A stretch of DNA of 40,961 nt from Sulfitobacter sp. (lineage in GTDB: Bacteria; Pseudomonadota; Alphaproteobacteria; Rhodobacterales; Rhodobacteraceae), in the NCBI GenBank assembly GCA_029252045.1, contig JAQXCD010000043.1, forward strand, positions 1-40,961, in the 5' to 3' direction. The notes below the pieces were generated by a model. It searched no databases. It was given only the letters and a program-made list of their open reading frames with translations, and was not told the DNA's origin. The stretch's first letter is position 1, and every line of letters begins with the position of its first letter. The translations under genes were made by a program, and so were the position numbers. Shown in pieces: positions 15,406-22,760 of the stretch.

Positions 15406-16226
15406 CAGTGCAACGCCTGTTCAAAGATGTTGGGACCGGACATAACGTTGATACCGCCAGAGACAGGAATAATCGCACCCGTAACATAGGCACCGCCGCG
15501 CCCGCAGAGGAACAGCATACAGCCGCCGATATCCTCGTCACGGCCCACGCGCTTAAGCGGCACATCCTTGCCCACCTTGCTCCGCGTGTCCTCGTCATGT
15601 GTGGCAAAGGCGGTCATGCGCGAGACAAACGGCCCCGGCGCCAACGCATTGACGGTGATCGCCTCACCCGCCAGTTCCTTGCCCAGAATCCTTGTCATAT
15701 GGTGCACAGCTGCCTTGGACATGGAATAGGAGTAAGCACCATCGCCCATCTCCCGCTCGCCCATGACCGAGCCTACGTTAATCACCCGCGCCGGATCATC
15801 GACAGAACCGCTTGCGCGCAGCATCGGCAACAGCTTTTGCGTGAGGTCGAACATGCCCGCCACGTTGACGTTCATCACCTTTTCCCAAGCCTTGAACGGG
15901 AAATCGCCCAAGGGTGCGCCCCACGTAATGCCTGCATTGTTCATCAGGATATCGAGGCGGTCCGTATGCGCATGCACCGCGGCCACCAGCGCATCAACAC
16001 CCGCTTCGGTGCCCACATCACCCGCAAATCCTATGGCCTTGCCGCTGGCCCCCAATGCGTTCAGCTCTTTCGCTACGGCCTCACAGGCGTCACCCTTGCG
16101 GCTGGCGATCAGCACAGTCGCGCCTGCGCGCATCAGTGCCTCGGCTGCCATCCGGCCAATGCCCGTGGCACCACCAGTGACCAACGCCACCTTACCGTCC
16201 AGTCCAAACAGTGTTTGAATATCCAT
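15405..16226 (-). CDS. SDR-family oxidoreductase
   Basis: 273 aa. Classical SDR motifs: TGGATGIGR cofactor loop, NNAG, VINVGSVMG with the catalytic Ser, YSMSK with Tyr and Lys, and a C-terminal PVSGG. The ATG at 16226 is preferred over the TTG at 16232 because AGGA lies 8 nt upstream. The protein resembles the 3-oxoacyl-ACP reductase/gluconate 5-dehydrogenase branch, a broad group. In this operon it probably oxidises a second hydroxyl of the substrate or its CoA ester. Confidence 0.9.
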   Translation of the reverse strand: MDIQTLFGLDGKVALVTGGATGIGRMAAEALMRAGATVLIASRKGDACEAVAKELNALGASGKAIGFAGDVGTEAGVDALVAAVHAHTDRLDILMNNAGITWGAPLGDFPFKAWEKVMNVNVAGMFDLTQKLLPMLRASGSVDDPARVINVGSVMGEREMGDGAYSYSMSKAAVHHMTRILGKELAGEAITVNALAPGPFVSRMTAFATHDEDTRSKVGKDVPLKRVGRDEDIGGCMLFLCGRGGAYVTGAIIPVSGGINVMSGPNIFEQALH

Positions 16227-16228
16227 GT

Positions 16229-17344
16229 TCAAAATCCTCTCAATGCCGCGACGCGTTCGGCGTGATAGCTGTAATCACCCAGCCATTCCGCCCCAACACG
16301 CGCGCGTTTCATATAAAAACCCATGTCATAGGCATCGGTCATGCCGATCCCGCCATGCATCTGCACACCTTCCTGCACCGCCAGTGTCGCCGTTGCCGTG
16401 GCTTTGGCTTTGGCCAGAGATACTGCCAGTTCTGCATTCTCGGGATCACTGTCCAACATACGGCCCGCGTTGAGAATGGCTGACGCCGTCACTTCCGTCT
16501 CGCACCACAGATGGGCAGCGCGGTGTTGCAGCGCCTGGAAACGCCCGATTTCCGTGCCGAACTGCTTGCGCTCTTTCAGGTAGCCCACGGTCATCCCGAA
16601 AGCACCCGCCGCAAGGCCTGCCATCTCGGCGGCAAGGGCGGCCTGCCCCGCGTTCAGCGCAGGCTTGAGAATTGCCATCGCGCTGTCGACCTGACCCAGA
16701 ACATCCTCGCCCGTGGCTTCGACATCGGCAAAGTCGATCTTGGCCGCGTCACGCGCGTCGATCATGTTGGATTTCGTGCGTGTGATGCCTGCACGGTCAG
16801 CAGGGATATCAAACAGGGTCAACCCCTCGGCAGTGCGCGCCAGCAGCAGCAAACGGTCGGCCATGGCACCATCTACCACAAACGTCTTGTTGCCGGTCAG
16901 CCGGAAGCCGTTGCCATCGGCGCGTGCCTCCATCGCGACAGCATCAGGGTTGTGTTTGATCCCCTCATCCACGGCCAGTGCATAGGTCACATCGCCGCTG
17001 GCAATCCGTGCCAATGCCTCCTGGGCGCGCGCATCACTCACCTGCCGCAGGGCAGTTGCGGCAATCACCGCCGTGCTCAGGAACGGCGACATCACAAGTG
17101 TTTTGCCCATTTCCTGCGCGATCACATTGGCTGCGGCAAAACCCATATCCGAGCCGCCGGCCTCCTCAGGCACCAGCACACCAGCCCAGCCCATATCGGC
17201 CATTTCTTTCCACAGCTTTGCGTCATGGGTTTCCCCCGCATCCCGCATCTTGCGGAACGCACTGACAGGCGCTGCGCCATCCAGAAAACCACGCGCCATA
17301 TCGGCCAGCATCGTCTCTTCTTCGGTCAATACAAGTTTGCTCAT
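16229..17344 (-). CDS. Acyl-CoA dehydrogenase-like subunit lacking the usual catalytic Glu
   Basis: 371 aa FAD-dependent acyl-CoA dehydrogenase fold. It has the N-terminal helical domain (LADMARGFLDGAAP), GWAGVLVPEEAGGSDMG, and the C-terminal VQEGVQMHGGIGMTDAYDMGFYMKRA. The C-terminus then reads GAEWLGDYSYHAERVA, without the YEGT/IEGGT motif that carries the catalytic base. The start ATG at 17344 overlaps the previous stop (ATGA). Pairing with the next-door dehydrogenase, which keeps the Glu, suggests a heteromeric alpha2beta2 enzyme as in the steroid side-chain FadE/ChsE pairs. It desaturates acyl-CoA and passes electrons to ETF. Confidence 0.92.
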   Translation of the reverse strand: MSKLVLTEEETMLADMARGFLDGAAPVSAFRKMRDAGETHDAKLWKEMADMGWAGVLVPEEAGGSDMGFAAANVIAQEMGKTLVMSPFLSTAVIAATALRQVSDARAQEALARIASGDVTYALAVDEGIKHNPDAVAMEARADGNGFRLTGNKTFVVDGAMADRLLLLARTAEGLTLFDIPADRAGITRTKSNMIDARDAAKIDFADVEATGEDVLGQVDSAMAILKPALNAGQAALAAEMAGLAAGAFGMTVGYLKERKQFGTEIGRFQALQHRAAHLWCETEVTASAILNAGRMLDSDPENAELAVSLAKAKATATATLAVQEGVQMHGGIGMTDAYDMGFYMKRARVGAEWLGDYSYHAERVAALRGF

Positions 17345-18510
17345 GCCGGAAGACCCAATACGCGCCGTGATACAATCGACAACATCACTTCGGATGTGCC
17401 ACCTTCGATTGAGTTGGCCTTGGTGCGCAGCCAGTCGCCCGCGCGGTTGCCCACATCCCCGTCCCATTCCAGCGCAGCAGACCCGCCCGCTGTCATCATC
17501 AGCTCATGGCGCTGTTTGTTCAGCTCGGTGCCCATGTATTTCAACATCGCCGAGGCATCGCCCGCGCCCTGCCCCGCTTCGGCTTGGTCTTTGTACCGCT
17601 CCAGCGTCAGACCAATGGCCAGCGCGTCAATTTCACAGCGCATAGCATCAGCGCGCAGGGTTGCATCCAGCGTTTCCATCGTATCGGCCAGAACCGCGCC
17701 CAAGGCACGGCCCCCCCCCGACAGGCCTGCGCCACCGCCCGAGATCATCTCGCGCTCATGCGTCAGCAGATATTTCGCCACGTCCCAGCCGCGGTTTTCG
17801 GTGCCAACAATGCGGAGCTTGGGCACTTTGACATCTGTAAAAAACGTCTCGCAGAAGGGTGAAATGCCGCTGATCATCTTGATCGGCCGCGTCTCCACGC
17901 CTGCGTCTTCCATATCAATCAACAGGAAAGAGATACCAAGATGCTTGGAGGCCTCGCGGTCTGTGCGCACCAGTGCAAAAATCTGATCGGCCTTGTCGGC
18001 ATAAGAGGTCCAGATCTTCTGCCCGTTCACCAGCCAGTGATCGCCTTTGTCCTCCCCGTAGGTCTGGACGTTGGCCAAATCCGATCCCGCACCCGGCTCG
18101 GAGTAGCCCTGACACCAGCGGACTTCACCGCGCGCGATGGGCGGCAAATACTCCAGCTTCTGATCGTGGCTCCCAAAGTGCAACAATGCGGGCCCCAACA
18201 TCCAGATGCCAAAACTCTGCAAGGGCGAGCGGGCGTTGATCCGGCCCATCTCCTCGTGAAAAATCTTTTCCTGATCGCGGGTCAGACCGGCCCCGCCATA
18301 GTCTACAGGCCATGTCGGAACGGTATAGCCTTTGGCTGCGCAGCGCTCCAACCAGTCCTTCTGGGCATCGCTGGTAAAAACCCAATCCTTGCCGCCCCAA
18401 CAAATGCCGTCTTCGGTCATGCCGCCATCACGCATCTCGGCGGGGCAATTTGCCTCCAGCCAGTTGCGCAATTCTGTGCGGAAACCTTCCGCCGATGATG
18501 CTTCAGCCAT
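17341..18510 (-). CDS. Acyl-CoA dehydrogenase, catalytic subunit
   Basis: 389 aa. FAD/substrate motifs CQGYSEPGAGSDLANVQT and WTSYADKADQIFALVRT are clear, and the C-terminal SIEGGTSEVMLSIVSRRVLG carries the catalytic-type Glu369. The start ATG at 18510 has a strong GGGAGGA site; the longer open frame crosses the promoter. It is the first gene of the minus-strand beta-oxidation operon. The opposite-strand MDR gene starts 138 bp away, and a palindrome overlaps both candidate promoters. Confidence 0.94.
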   Translation of the reverse strand: MAEASSAEGFRTELRNWLEANCPAEMRDGGMTEDGICWGGKDWVFTSDAQKDWLERCAAKGYTVPTWPVDYGGAGLTRDQEKIFHEEMGRINARSPLQSFGIWMLGPALLHFGSHDQKLEYLPPIARGEVRWCQGYSEPGAGSDLANVQTYGEDKGDHWLVNGQKIWTSYADKADQIFALVRTDREASKHLGISFLLIDMEDAGVETRPIKMISGISPFCETFFTDVKVPKLRIVGTENRGWDVAKYLLTHEREMISGGGAGLSGGGRALGAVLADTMETLDATLRADAMRCEIDALAIGLTLERYKDQAEAGQGAGDASAMLKYMGTELNKQRHELMMTAGGSAALEWDGDVGNRAGDWLRTKANSIEGGTSEVMLSIVSRRVLGLPA

Positions 18511-18566
18511 CCCGTGTCCTCCCGTTAAACGCGTGGTGCCTCTTGCGGGCGACCATTCCGCACAGC

Positions 18567-18619
18567 AGAATTGCATTTCGAAATTCGATTGACAAGACTG
18601 AGTTGCACTGGCCCATTAA
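18567..18619. promoter_or_regulatory. Divergent promoter with embedded palindromic operator
   Basis: On the minus strand TTGTCA (18590-18595) and AATTCT (18567-18572) are spaced by 17 bp, giving a promoter about 50 nt before the first acyl-CoA dehydrogenase gene. On the plus strand TTGACA (18589-18594) with a poor -10 near 18613-18619 could serve the MDR gene. An imperfect 22-bp palindrome (18569-18590, core ATTTCGAAAT at 18575-18584, 18 of 22 positions symmetric) fills the minus-strand spacer and touches both -35 hexamers. One regulator bound here could control both directions. Confidence 0.5.
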
Positions 18620-18648
18620 AGCGAAATCGAGATGGAGGAGACCCCGAA

Positions 18649-19647
18649 ATGAAAGCGATGCTAAGCCATGAGCCCGGCGGGCCGGAAACACTAAAGCTGA
18701 CCGAGATGGAGGCCCCCGCGCCTTCCAAAAAACAGGTGCGCATCCGCATTCGTGCAGCGGGGCTGAACTTCCCCGATACGCTGATTATCAAGGACATGTA
18801 CCAGATGAAACCGCCGCGCCCCTTTGCGCCCGGTGGTGAAGTTGCAGGCGAAATCGAGGCCCTCGGAGAGGGTGTCGAGGGTCTCGAAATCGGCGACCGT
18901 GTGCTGGCGATGGCAGGCTTTGGCGGCTTTGCGACTCATCTGTGTATTGACGCGGCGCGGGTCATGAAAATCCCCGACGCGATGCCATATGACGAAGCGT
19001 CATGTTTGGTACTGACCTACGGAACATCCCATCACGCCCTCAAAAACCGTGCTGAAATCAAGGCCGGCGAATCGCTTCTTATCCTTGGCGCGGCGGGTGG
19101 CGTAGGTGCTGCCGCGATTGAGTTGGGCAAAGCCGCAGGCGCGCGGGTAATTGCCGCTGTGTCCTCCGAGGAAAAGGCGCAGTTCTGCCGTGATCTCGGT
19201 GCGGATGAGACCATCATCTATGCCCGTGATATGGATGACCGCGACGCGCAAAAAGCGTTCAGCGCGCAGATCAAGGAAGCCGCAGGCGGTGACGGTGTTG
19301 ATGTTGTCTATGACGCCGTTGGCGGTGCCTACGCCGAGCCTGCAGTGCGCGCGCTTGCGTGGAAAGGTCGCTTCCTCGTGGTGGGTTTCCCTGCTGGTAT
19401 TCCAAAAATCCCGCTGAACCTGACGCTGCTCAAAGGCTGCCAGATTGTCGGCGTTTTTTGGGGCGCGCATACTCTGCGCGAACCGGCCATGCACGCCGAG
19501 AACATGGCAGACCTGTTCCGCATGTACAAAGACGGCCAGATCAAGCCGCGCATCTCCGCCCGTTTCCCGCTTGAGAAGGCCGCCGATGCGCTGAACCTGA
19601 TGATGGACCGCAAGGTGCTGGGCAAAGTTGTTCTGGACGTTGATTAG
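18649..19647 (+). CDS. NADPH:quinone oxidoreductase-like MDR enzyme
   Basis: 332 aa zinc-independent medium-chain dehydrogenase/reductase. Visible are the N-terminal catalytic fold (RAAGLNFPDTLIIKDMYQ), GGEVAGEIEALGEGV, the cofactor-binding LLILGAAGGVGAAAIELGKA, and a C-terminal VLGKVVLD. The ATG at 18649 has a GGAGGAG site and is preceded by the divergent promoter. Enzymes of this branch reduce quinones, enones or enoyl-CoA with NADPH. Divergence from the acyl-CoA dehydrogenase operon suggests co-regulation and a role on an alpha,beta-unsaturated intermediate. Confidence 0.92.
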   Translation: MKAMLSHEPGGPETLKLTEMEAPAPSKKQVRIRIRAAGLNFPDTLIIKDMYQMKPPRPFAPGGEVAGEIEALGEGVEGLEIGDRVLAMAGFGGFATHLCIDAARVMKIPDAMPYDEASCLVLTYGTSHHALKNRAEIKAGESLLILGAAGGVGAAAIELGKAAGARVIAAVSSEEKAQFCRDLGADETIIYARDMDDRDAQKAFSAQIKEAAGGDGVDVVYDAVGGAYAEPAVRALAWKGRFLVVGFPAGIPKIPLNLTLLKGCQIVGVFWGAHTLREPAMHAENMADLFRMYKDGQIKPRISARFPLEKAADALNLMMDRKVLGKVVLDVD

Positions 19648-19678
19648 AGCCTATGTGCGTCTCTAACACAGGCCATTC

Positions 19679-19703
19679 GTGGCGCACCCTAAAGGTGCGC
19701 CAC
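19679..19703. terminator. Hairpin between convergent genes
   Basis: A perfect 10-bp stem (GTGGCGCACC / GGTGCGCCAC) with a 5-nt loop lies where the MDR gene and the histidine phosphatase gene converge. The phosphatase stop codon is in the loop. Neither strand has a clear T-run after it, so it may pause or shield 3' ends rather than act as a canonical intrinsic terminator. Confidence 0.45.
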
Positions 19704-20342
19704 GTCGTTGAACCCGCGCAGGGTCATCTGTGTGCCATCGATCACCACGCGGCTGATGGAGCCGTTATCGGCACCATTAAAGCCAAAATTACGCGCGCCG
19801 GTGGCGTAAGACAGCGCCGCGCCCACAACACCACCATGCACCACAACCGCAACCAACTGATCAGGGTGCTCCGCCGCAATCCGGTGCAACCCGCGCACAA
19901 CACGCGTTTGCAGCGCGGCAAATGTCTCAGCCCCCGGCAACTCACCCCAGCATTCCACTTCACGCGCCCGCACGATTGCCGGATCATTCTCGGCGGCGCG
20001 AAAGCGGAACTCACCCCCGTCCCACTCGCCCAAGAACACTTCGCGCAGGTCAGGTTCTACATTGGGTGTGATGCCCAAAGCAGCCGCCAGCGGGGCCGCC
20101 GTCTGGTGCGTGCGCTGCATCGTGGTGACGTAAATCGCGTCAATCGGATGGGTCTTCAACCGCTCTCCCACCGCGCGGGCCTGTGCCTCGCCTTCAGGCC
20201 GCAACGCCGGATCACCCTGCCCGTCGACCATCGGGAAGTTTTCGCCGCGCACAGCGGCTTGCGTCTCGCCGTGGCGGATCAGCAGAATATCACAGGCCCC
20301 TTTTGCGGGGGCAAACCGGTGCTGCCGCGCTTCGTTATTCAT
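19689..20342 (-). CDS. Histidine phosphatase superfamily protein
   Basis: 217 aa. RHG motif in ILLIRHGETQAAV near residue 22, EVFLGEWDGGEF with the acid residue region, and VVVHGGVVGAAL with the second catalytic His, so the active site is complete, unlike the paralogue at 11484-12134. It probably hydrolyses a phosphate ester in the cytoplasm; the substrate is not evident. It is transcribed on its own strand, divergent from the next MDR gene with only 43 bp between starts. Confidence 0.9.
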   Translation of the reverse strand: MNNEARQHRFAPAKGACDILLIRHGETQAAVRGENFPMVDGQGDPALRPEGEAQARAVGERLKTHPIDAIYVTTMQRTHQTAAPLAAALGITPNVEPDLREVFLGEWDGGEFRFRAAENDPAIVRAREVECWGELPGAETFAALQTRVVRGLHRIAAEHPDQLVAVVVHGGVVGAALSYATGARNFGFNGADNGSISRVVIDGTQMTLRGFNDVAHL

Positions 20343-20385
20343 GTCTCACCCTCTCAATTCCATTTCCCCAAGTAAGGACCAAAAA

Positions 20386-21390
20386 ATGACAAACCGCCAG
20401 ATCGTCGTTGCCGAATTGCCCAAAGGCGCGCTGACGCCAGCCAACTTTGCCCTCTCCGAAGCGCCGATGCCTGTCCCCGCCGAGGGCGAAGTCTTGCTGC
20501 GCGTAATCCTGATGTCCATTGACGCTGCCAATCGCAGCTGGATGCAGGGCGCCACCTACCGCGCCGCTGTGAACGCGGGCGACGCGATGCCCACCTATGC
20601 GATTTGCGAAGTCATGCAGAGCAACTCGCCCCGCCTTGCCGTAGGCGATGTGGTTGCAGCCGAGGCAACGTGGTCCGACTTCATCACCCTCTCGGCACAC
20701 AAAGCCCAAAAGCTGCCGAAGGTCCCCCAGCTGTCAAACCTGATGAGCGTCTTCGGCATTGCCGGCAAGACCGCCTATCACGGGCTGATGTCTGTGGGTC
20801 AACCCCAACCGGGCGAGACGGTGCTGGTGTCTGCAGCCGCTGGTTCGGTCGGAGGTTATGTGGGGCAAATTGCCAAAAGCCTCGGCTGTCGCGTGGTCGG
20901 CATCGCTGGCGGGCAAGAAAAATGCGACTGGGTGATGGAGCAGTTCGGCTTTGACGCCTGCATTGATTACCGCGCCGACGGTCTGTTCAAATCCCTGCGT
21001 GCAGCCTGCCCCGAAGGGGTCGACGTGTATTTTGACAACGTCGGCGGGGTGATCCTTGAGACCGCGTTGAACCTGATGAACGAACGGGGTCGTGTTGTCT
21101 GCTGTGGTGCCATCAGCCAGTATGAGAGCACCGCGCCAACGGGCCCGCGCAATCTGCCGGGTGCGATTGTGGTGAAACGCCTGCGCATGGAAGGCTTTAT
21201 CGTGATGGACTGGGCGCATAACGACGCCAAAGCGATCCGCGCCATGCAGGGCATGATGGCACGCGGCCAGTTGAAAGTGACTGAAGATATCGTTGAGGGC
21301 CTTGAAAATGCGCCAAGCGCGCTGATCGGTCTGCTGAACGGCGACAACAAGGGCAAGCGTATGGTGCGCGTGTCCGCTGATCCATCCTGA
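20386..21390 (+). CDS. NADP-dependent MDR oxidoreductase (CurA/leukotriene-reductase-like)
   Basis: 334 aa. It has the family start RQIVVAELPKGALTPANF, the nucleotide-binding VLVSAAAGSVGGYVGQIAKSLG, VDVYFDNVGGVILE and MEGFIVMDW, all typical of the prostaglandin/leukotriene reductase branch that reduces the double bond of enones. The ATG at 20386 with AAGGA upstream is chosen over the in-frame ATG at 20341. It is followed after 11 bp by the MaoC gene, so the two products may act on the same unsaturated acyl intermediate. Confidence 0.92.
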   Translation: MTNRQIVVAELPKGALTPANFALSEAPMPVPAEGEVLLRVILMSIDAANRSWMQGATYRAAVNAGDAMPTYAICEVMQSNSPRLAVGDVVAAEATWSDFITLSAHKAQKLPKVPQLSNLMSVFGIAGKTAYHGLMSVGQPQPGETVLVSAAAGSVGGYVGQIAKSLGCRVVGIAGGQEKCDWVMEQFGFDACIDYRADGLFKSLRAACPEGVDVYFDNVGGVILETALNLMNERGRVVCCGAISQYESTAPTGPRNLPGAIVVKRLRMEGFIVMDWAHNDAKAIRAMQGMMARGQLKVTEDIVEGLENAPSALIGLLNGDNKGKRMVRVSADPS

Positions 21391-21401
21391 GGAGAAAACC
21401 C

Positions 21402-21872
21402 ATGTCTTCACGCGATACCGCCCTTGCGGCGGCTGAAAAACTGATTGGCACCGAAGTTGGTGTGTCTAACTGGATTACCGTTGATCAAAAGATGATCGAC
21501 GATTTTGCCAAAACCACCCATGACGAGCAGTGGATTCACGTTGATCCCGAACGCGCCGCCGCCGAGACACCTTTTGGCGGAGCGATTGCACACGGGTTCC
21601 TGACGCTGTCGCTGGCCAGCCGCTTTGCCTATGATTGCTTCAACATGCTGCCCGGTCAGGCGATGGGCATCAACTATGGCATGAACAAGCTGCGGTTTTT
21701 GAAACCCGTTGTCGCAGGCAGCCGTCTGCGCGGCCGCTTTACCCTGCAAAAGGTCTACGCCAAAGGCGAGGTGAACATGCTGCGGGAAAACCTGCTGACC
21801 ATCGAGATCGAGGGCGAGAAGACACCCGCCCTGATCGCCGAATGGCTGGGGCTTGCGGTGTTCAAGGACTAA
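21402..21872 (+). CDS. MaoC-family (R)-specific enoyl-CoA hydratase-like protein
   Basis: 156 aa single hotdog domain. The hydratase motif is seen in DFAKTTHDEQWIHVDPERA and PFGGAIAHGFLTLSL, where the Asp and His of the MaoC/PhaJ active site fall. The GAGGAGAA site precedes the ATG. It is close to the NodN/PhaJ-like group that adds water to trans-2-enoyl-CoA to give (3R)-hydroxyacyl-CoA. Its product would fit the MFE-2-like SDR encoded at 14482-15405. It ends 3 bp before the convergent CobW-like gene. Confidence 0.92.
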   Translation: MSSRDTALAAAEKLIGTEVGVSNWITVDQKMIDDFAKTTHDEQWIHVDPERAAAETPFGGAIAHGFLTLSLASRFAYDCFNMLPGQAMGINYGMNKLRFLKPVVAGSRLRGRFTLQKVYAKGEVNMLRENLLTIEIEGEKTPALIAEWLGLAVFKD

Positions 21873-21875
21873 ACG

Positions 21876-22760
21876 CTATGCCCCTTCCGGCTGCAATTGT
21901 CGGGCGGGGTTTTCCGTATCAGTGAGACTGATCACAACCACGCCAACAGGGGCGAGATGCGGCGCCTTGCGAAGTTCCCATTGCCGTCCGACAACCTGAA
22001 CAATGTGCAAGCCGTCAACAGTTTGCACATGGCCTTTAGCACGGATCACATCCGGCCGCTCGGCCAGCGCGCGGGCATATTCAGCCGCATCAATCCGGCC
22101 AGTCGGGGTGTCGACCTGCGTCACAAGACCTCTGGCGTTGCCGTGCGGGCTGCCGACCTCCAGCACTGCAACACGCGCAGGGAAGAGCACCAAATCCAAC
22201 GGCAGCTTGCCCTGCACCGCTTCGACAATCGCTGCATCGCCGCTATGTGCCGCAACAGCCGCCTGCGCTGCCGCAGCTTTGCCCTGCCCTGCGATGTCTC
22301 CTTTGGTCATCACCACAACATCCGCCGCCTTCAGCTGCCGCACAACCGTATCGCCGATGTAGTCATTGGCCAGCTGCCCTTCGATCTGGCCCACATCGGC
22401 CAGCACCACAATGCCCGCCACTTCAATGTCCGGCATCAGGCCAAGGCTGGATGCAATGGCGGCCGGTAGGGCCACGCCGCTGGCCTCCAGAATGATGTGA
22501 TCCGGCGGGGGCACCATCGCGGCCATCTGGCCAAGAGCGGCAATCAGATCATCGCCATAGCTGCAACAGACACAGCCACCCGCGAGTGCAATCAGGTCAT
22601 CCCCTTCAGCCTCAATCAGGTCGGCATCAATCGGCAGGTCACCAAATTCATTGACCATAATCGCCAACCGCTTGCCATTTGCCTGCCGCAGCATCGCATT
22701 CACCAGCGTTGTCTTACCCGCCCCCAGATACCCGCTGAGGATGGTGACCGGCAGCGTCAT
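21876..22760 (-). CDS. COG0523 (CobW/YjiA-like) GTPase, putative metallochaperone
   Basis: 294 aa P-loop GTPase. Walker A is LSGYLGAGKTT; the metal-binding signature GGCVCCS (CxCC) follows at about residue 62; the guanine-specificity motif reads TKGD instead of NKxD. The protein lacks a long His-rich tail. COG0523 proteins load or allocate metal ions (Zn, Co and others) to client enzymes. The start overlaps the stop of the amidohydrolase gene by 4 bp (22757-22760), so the two are made together and the amidohydrolase is the obvious candidate client. Confidence 0.92.
   Translation of the reverse strand: MTLPVTILSGYLGAGKTTLVNAMLRQANGKRLAIMVNEFGDLPIDADLIEAEGDDLIALAGGCVCCSYGDDLIAALGQMAAMVPPPDHIILEASGVALPAAIASSLGLMPDIEVAGIVVLADVGQIEGQLANDYIGDTVVRQLKAADVVVMTKGDIAGQGKAAAAQAAVAAHSGDAAIVEAVQGKLPLDLVLFPARVAVLEVGSPHGNARGLVTQVDTPTGRIDAAEYARALAERPDVIRAKGHVQTVDGLHIVQVVGRQWELRKAPHLAPVGVVVISLTDTENPARQLQPEGA

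Noticed and set aside
16511-17986. Long open frame on the plus strand antisense to the acyl-CoA dehydrogenase genes
   Set aside because: It mirrors two clear ACAD genes, has no ribosome site or recognisable domain, and its composition is that of an antisense GC-rich frame.
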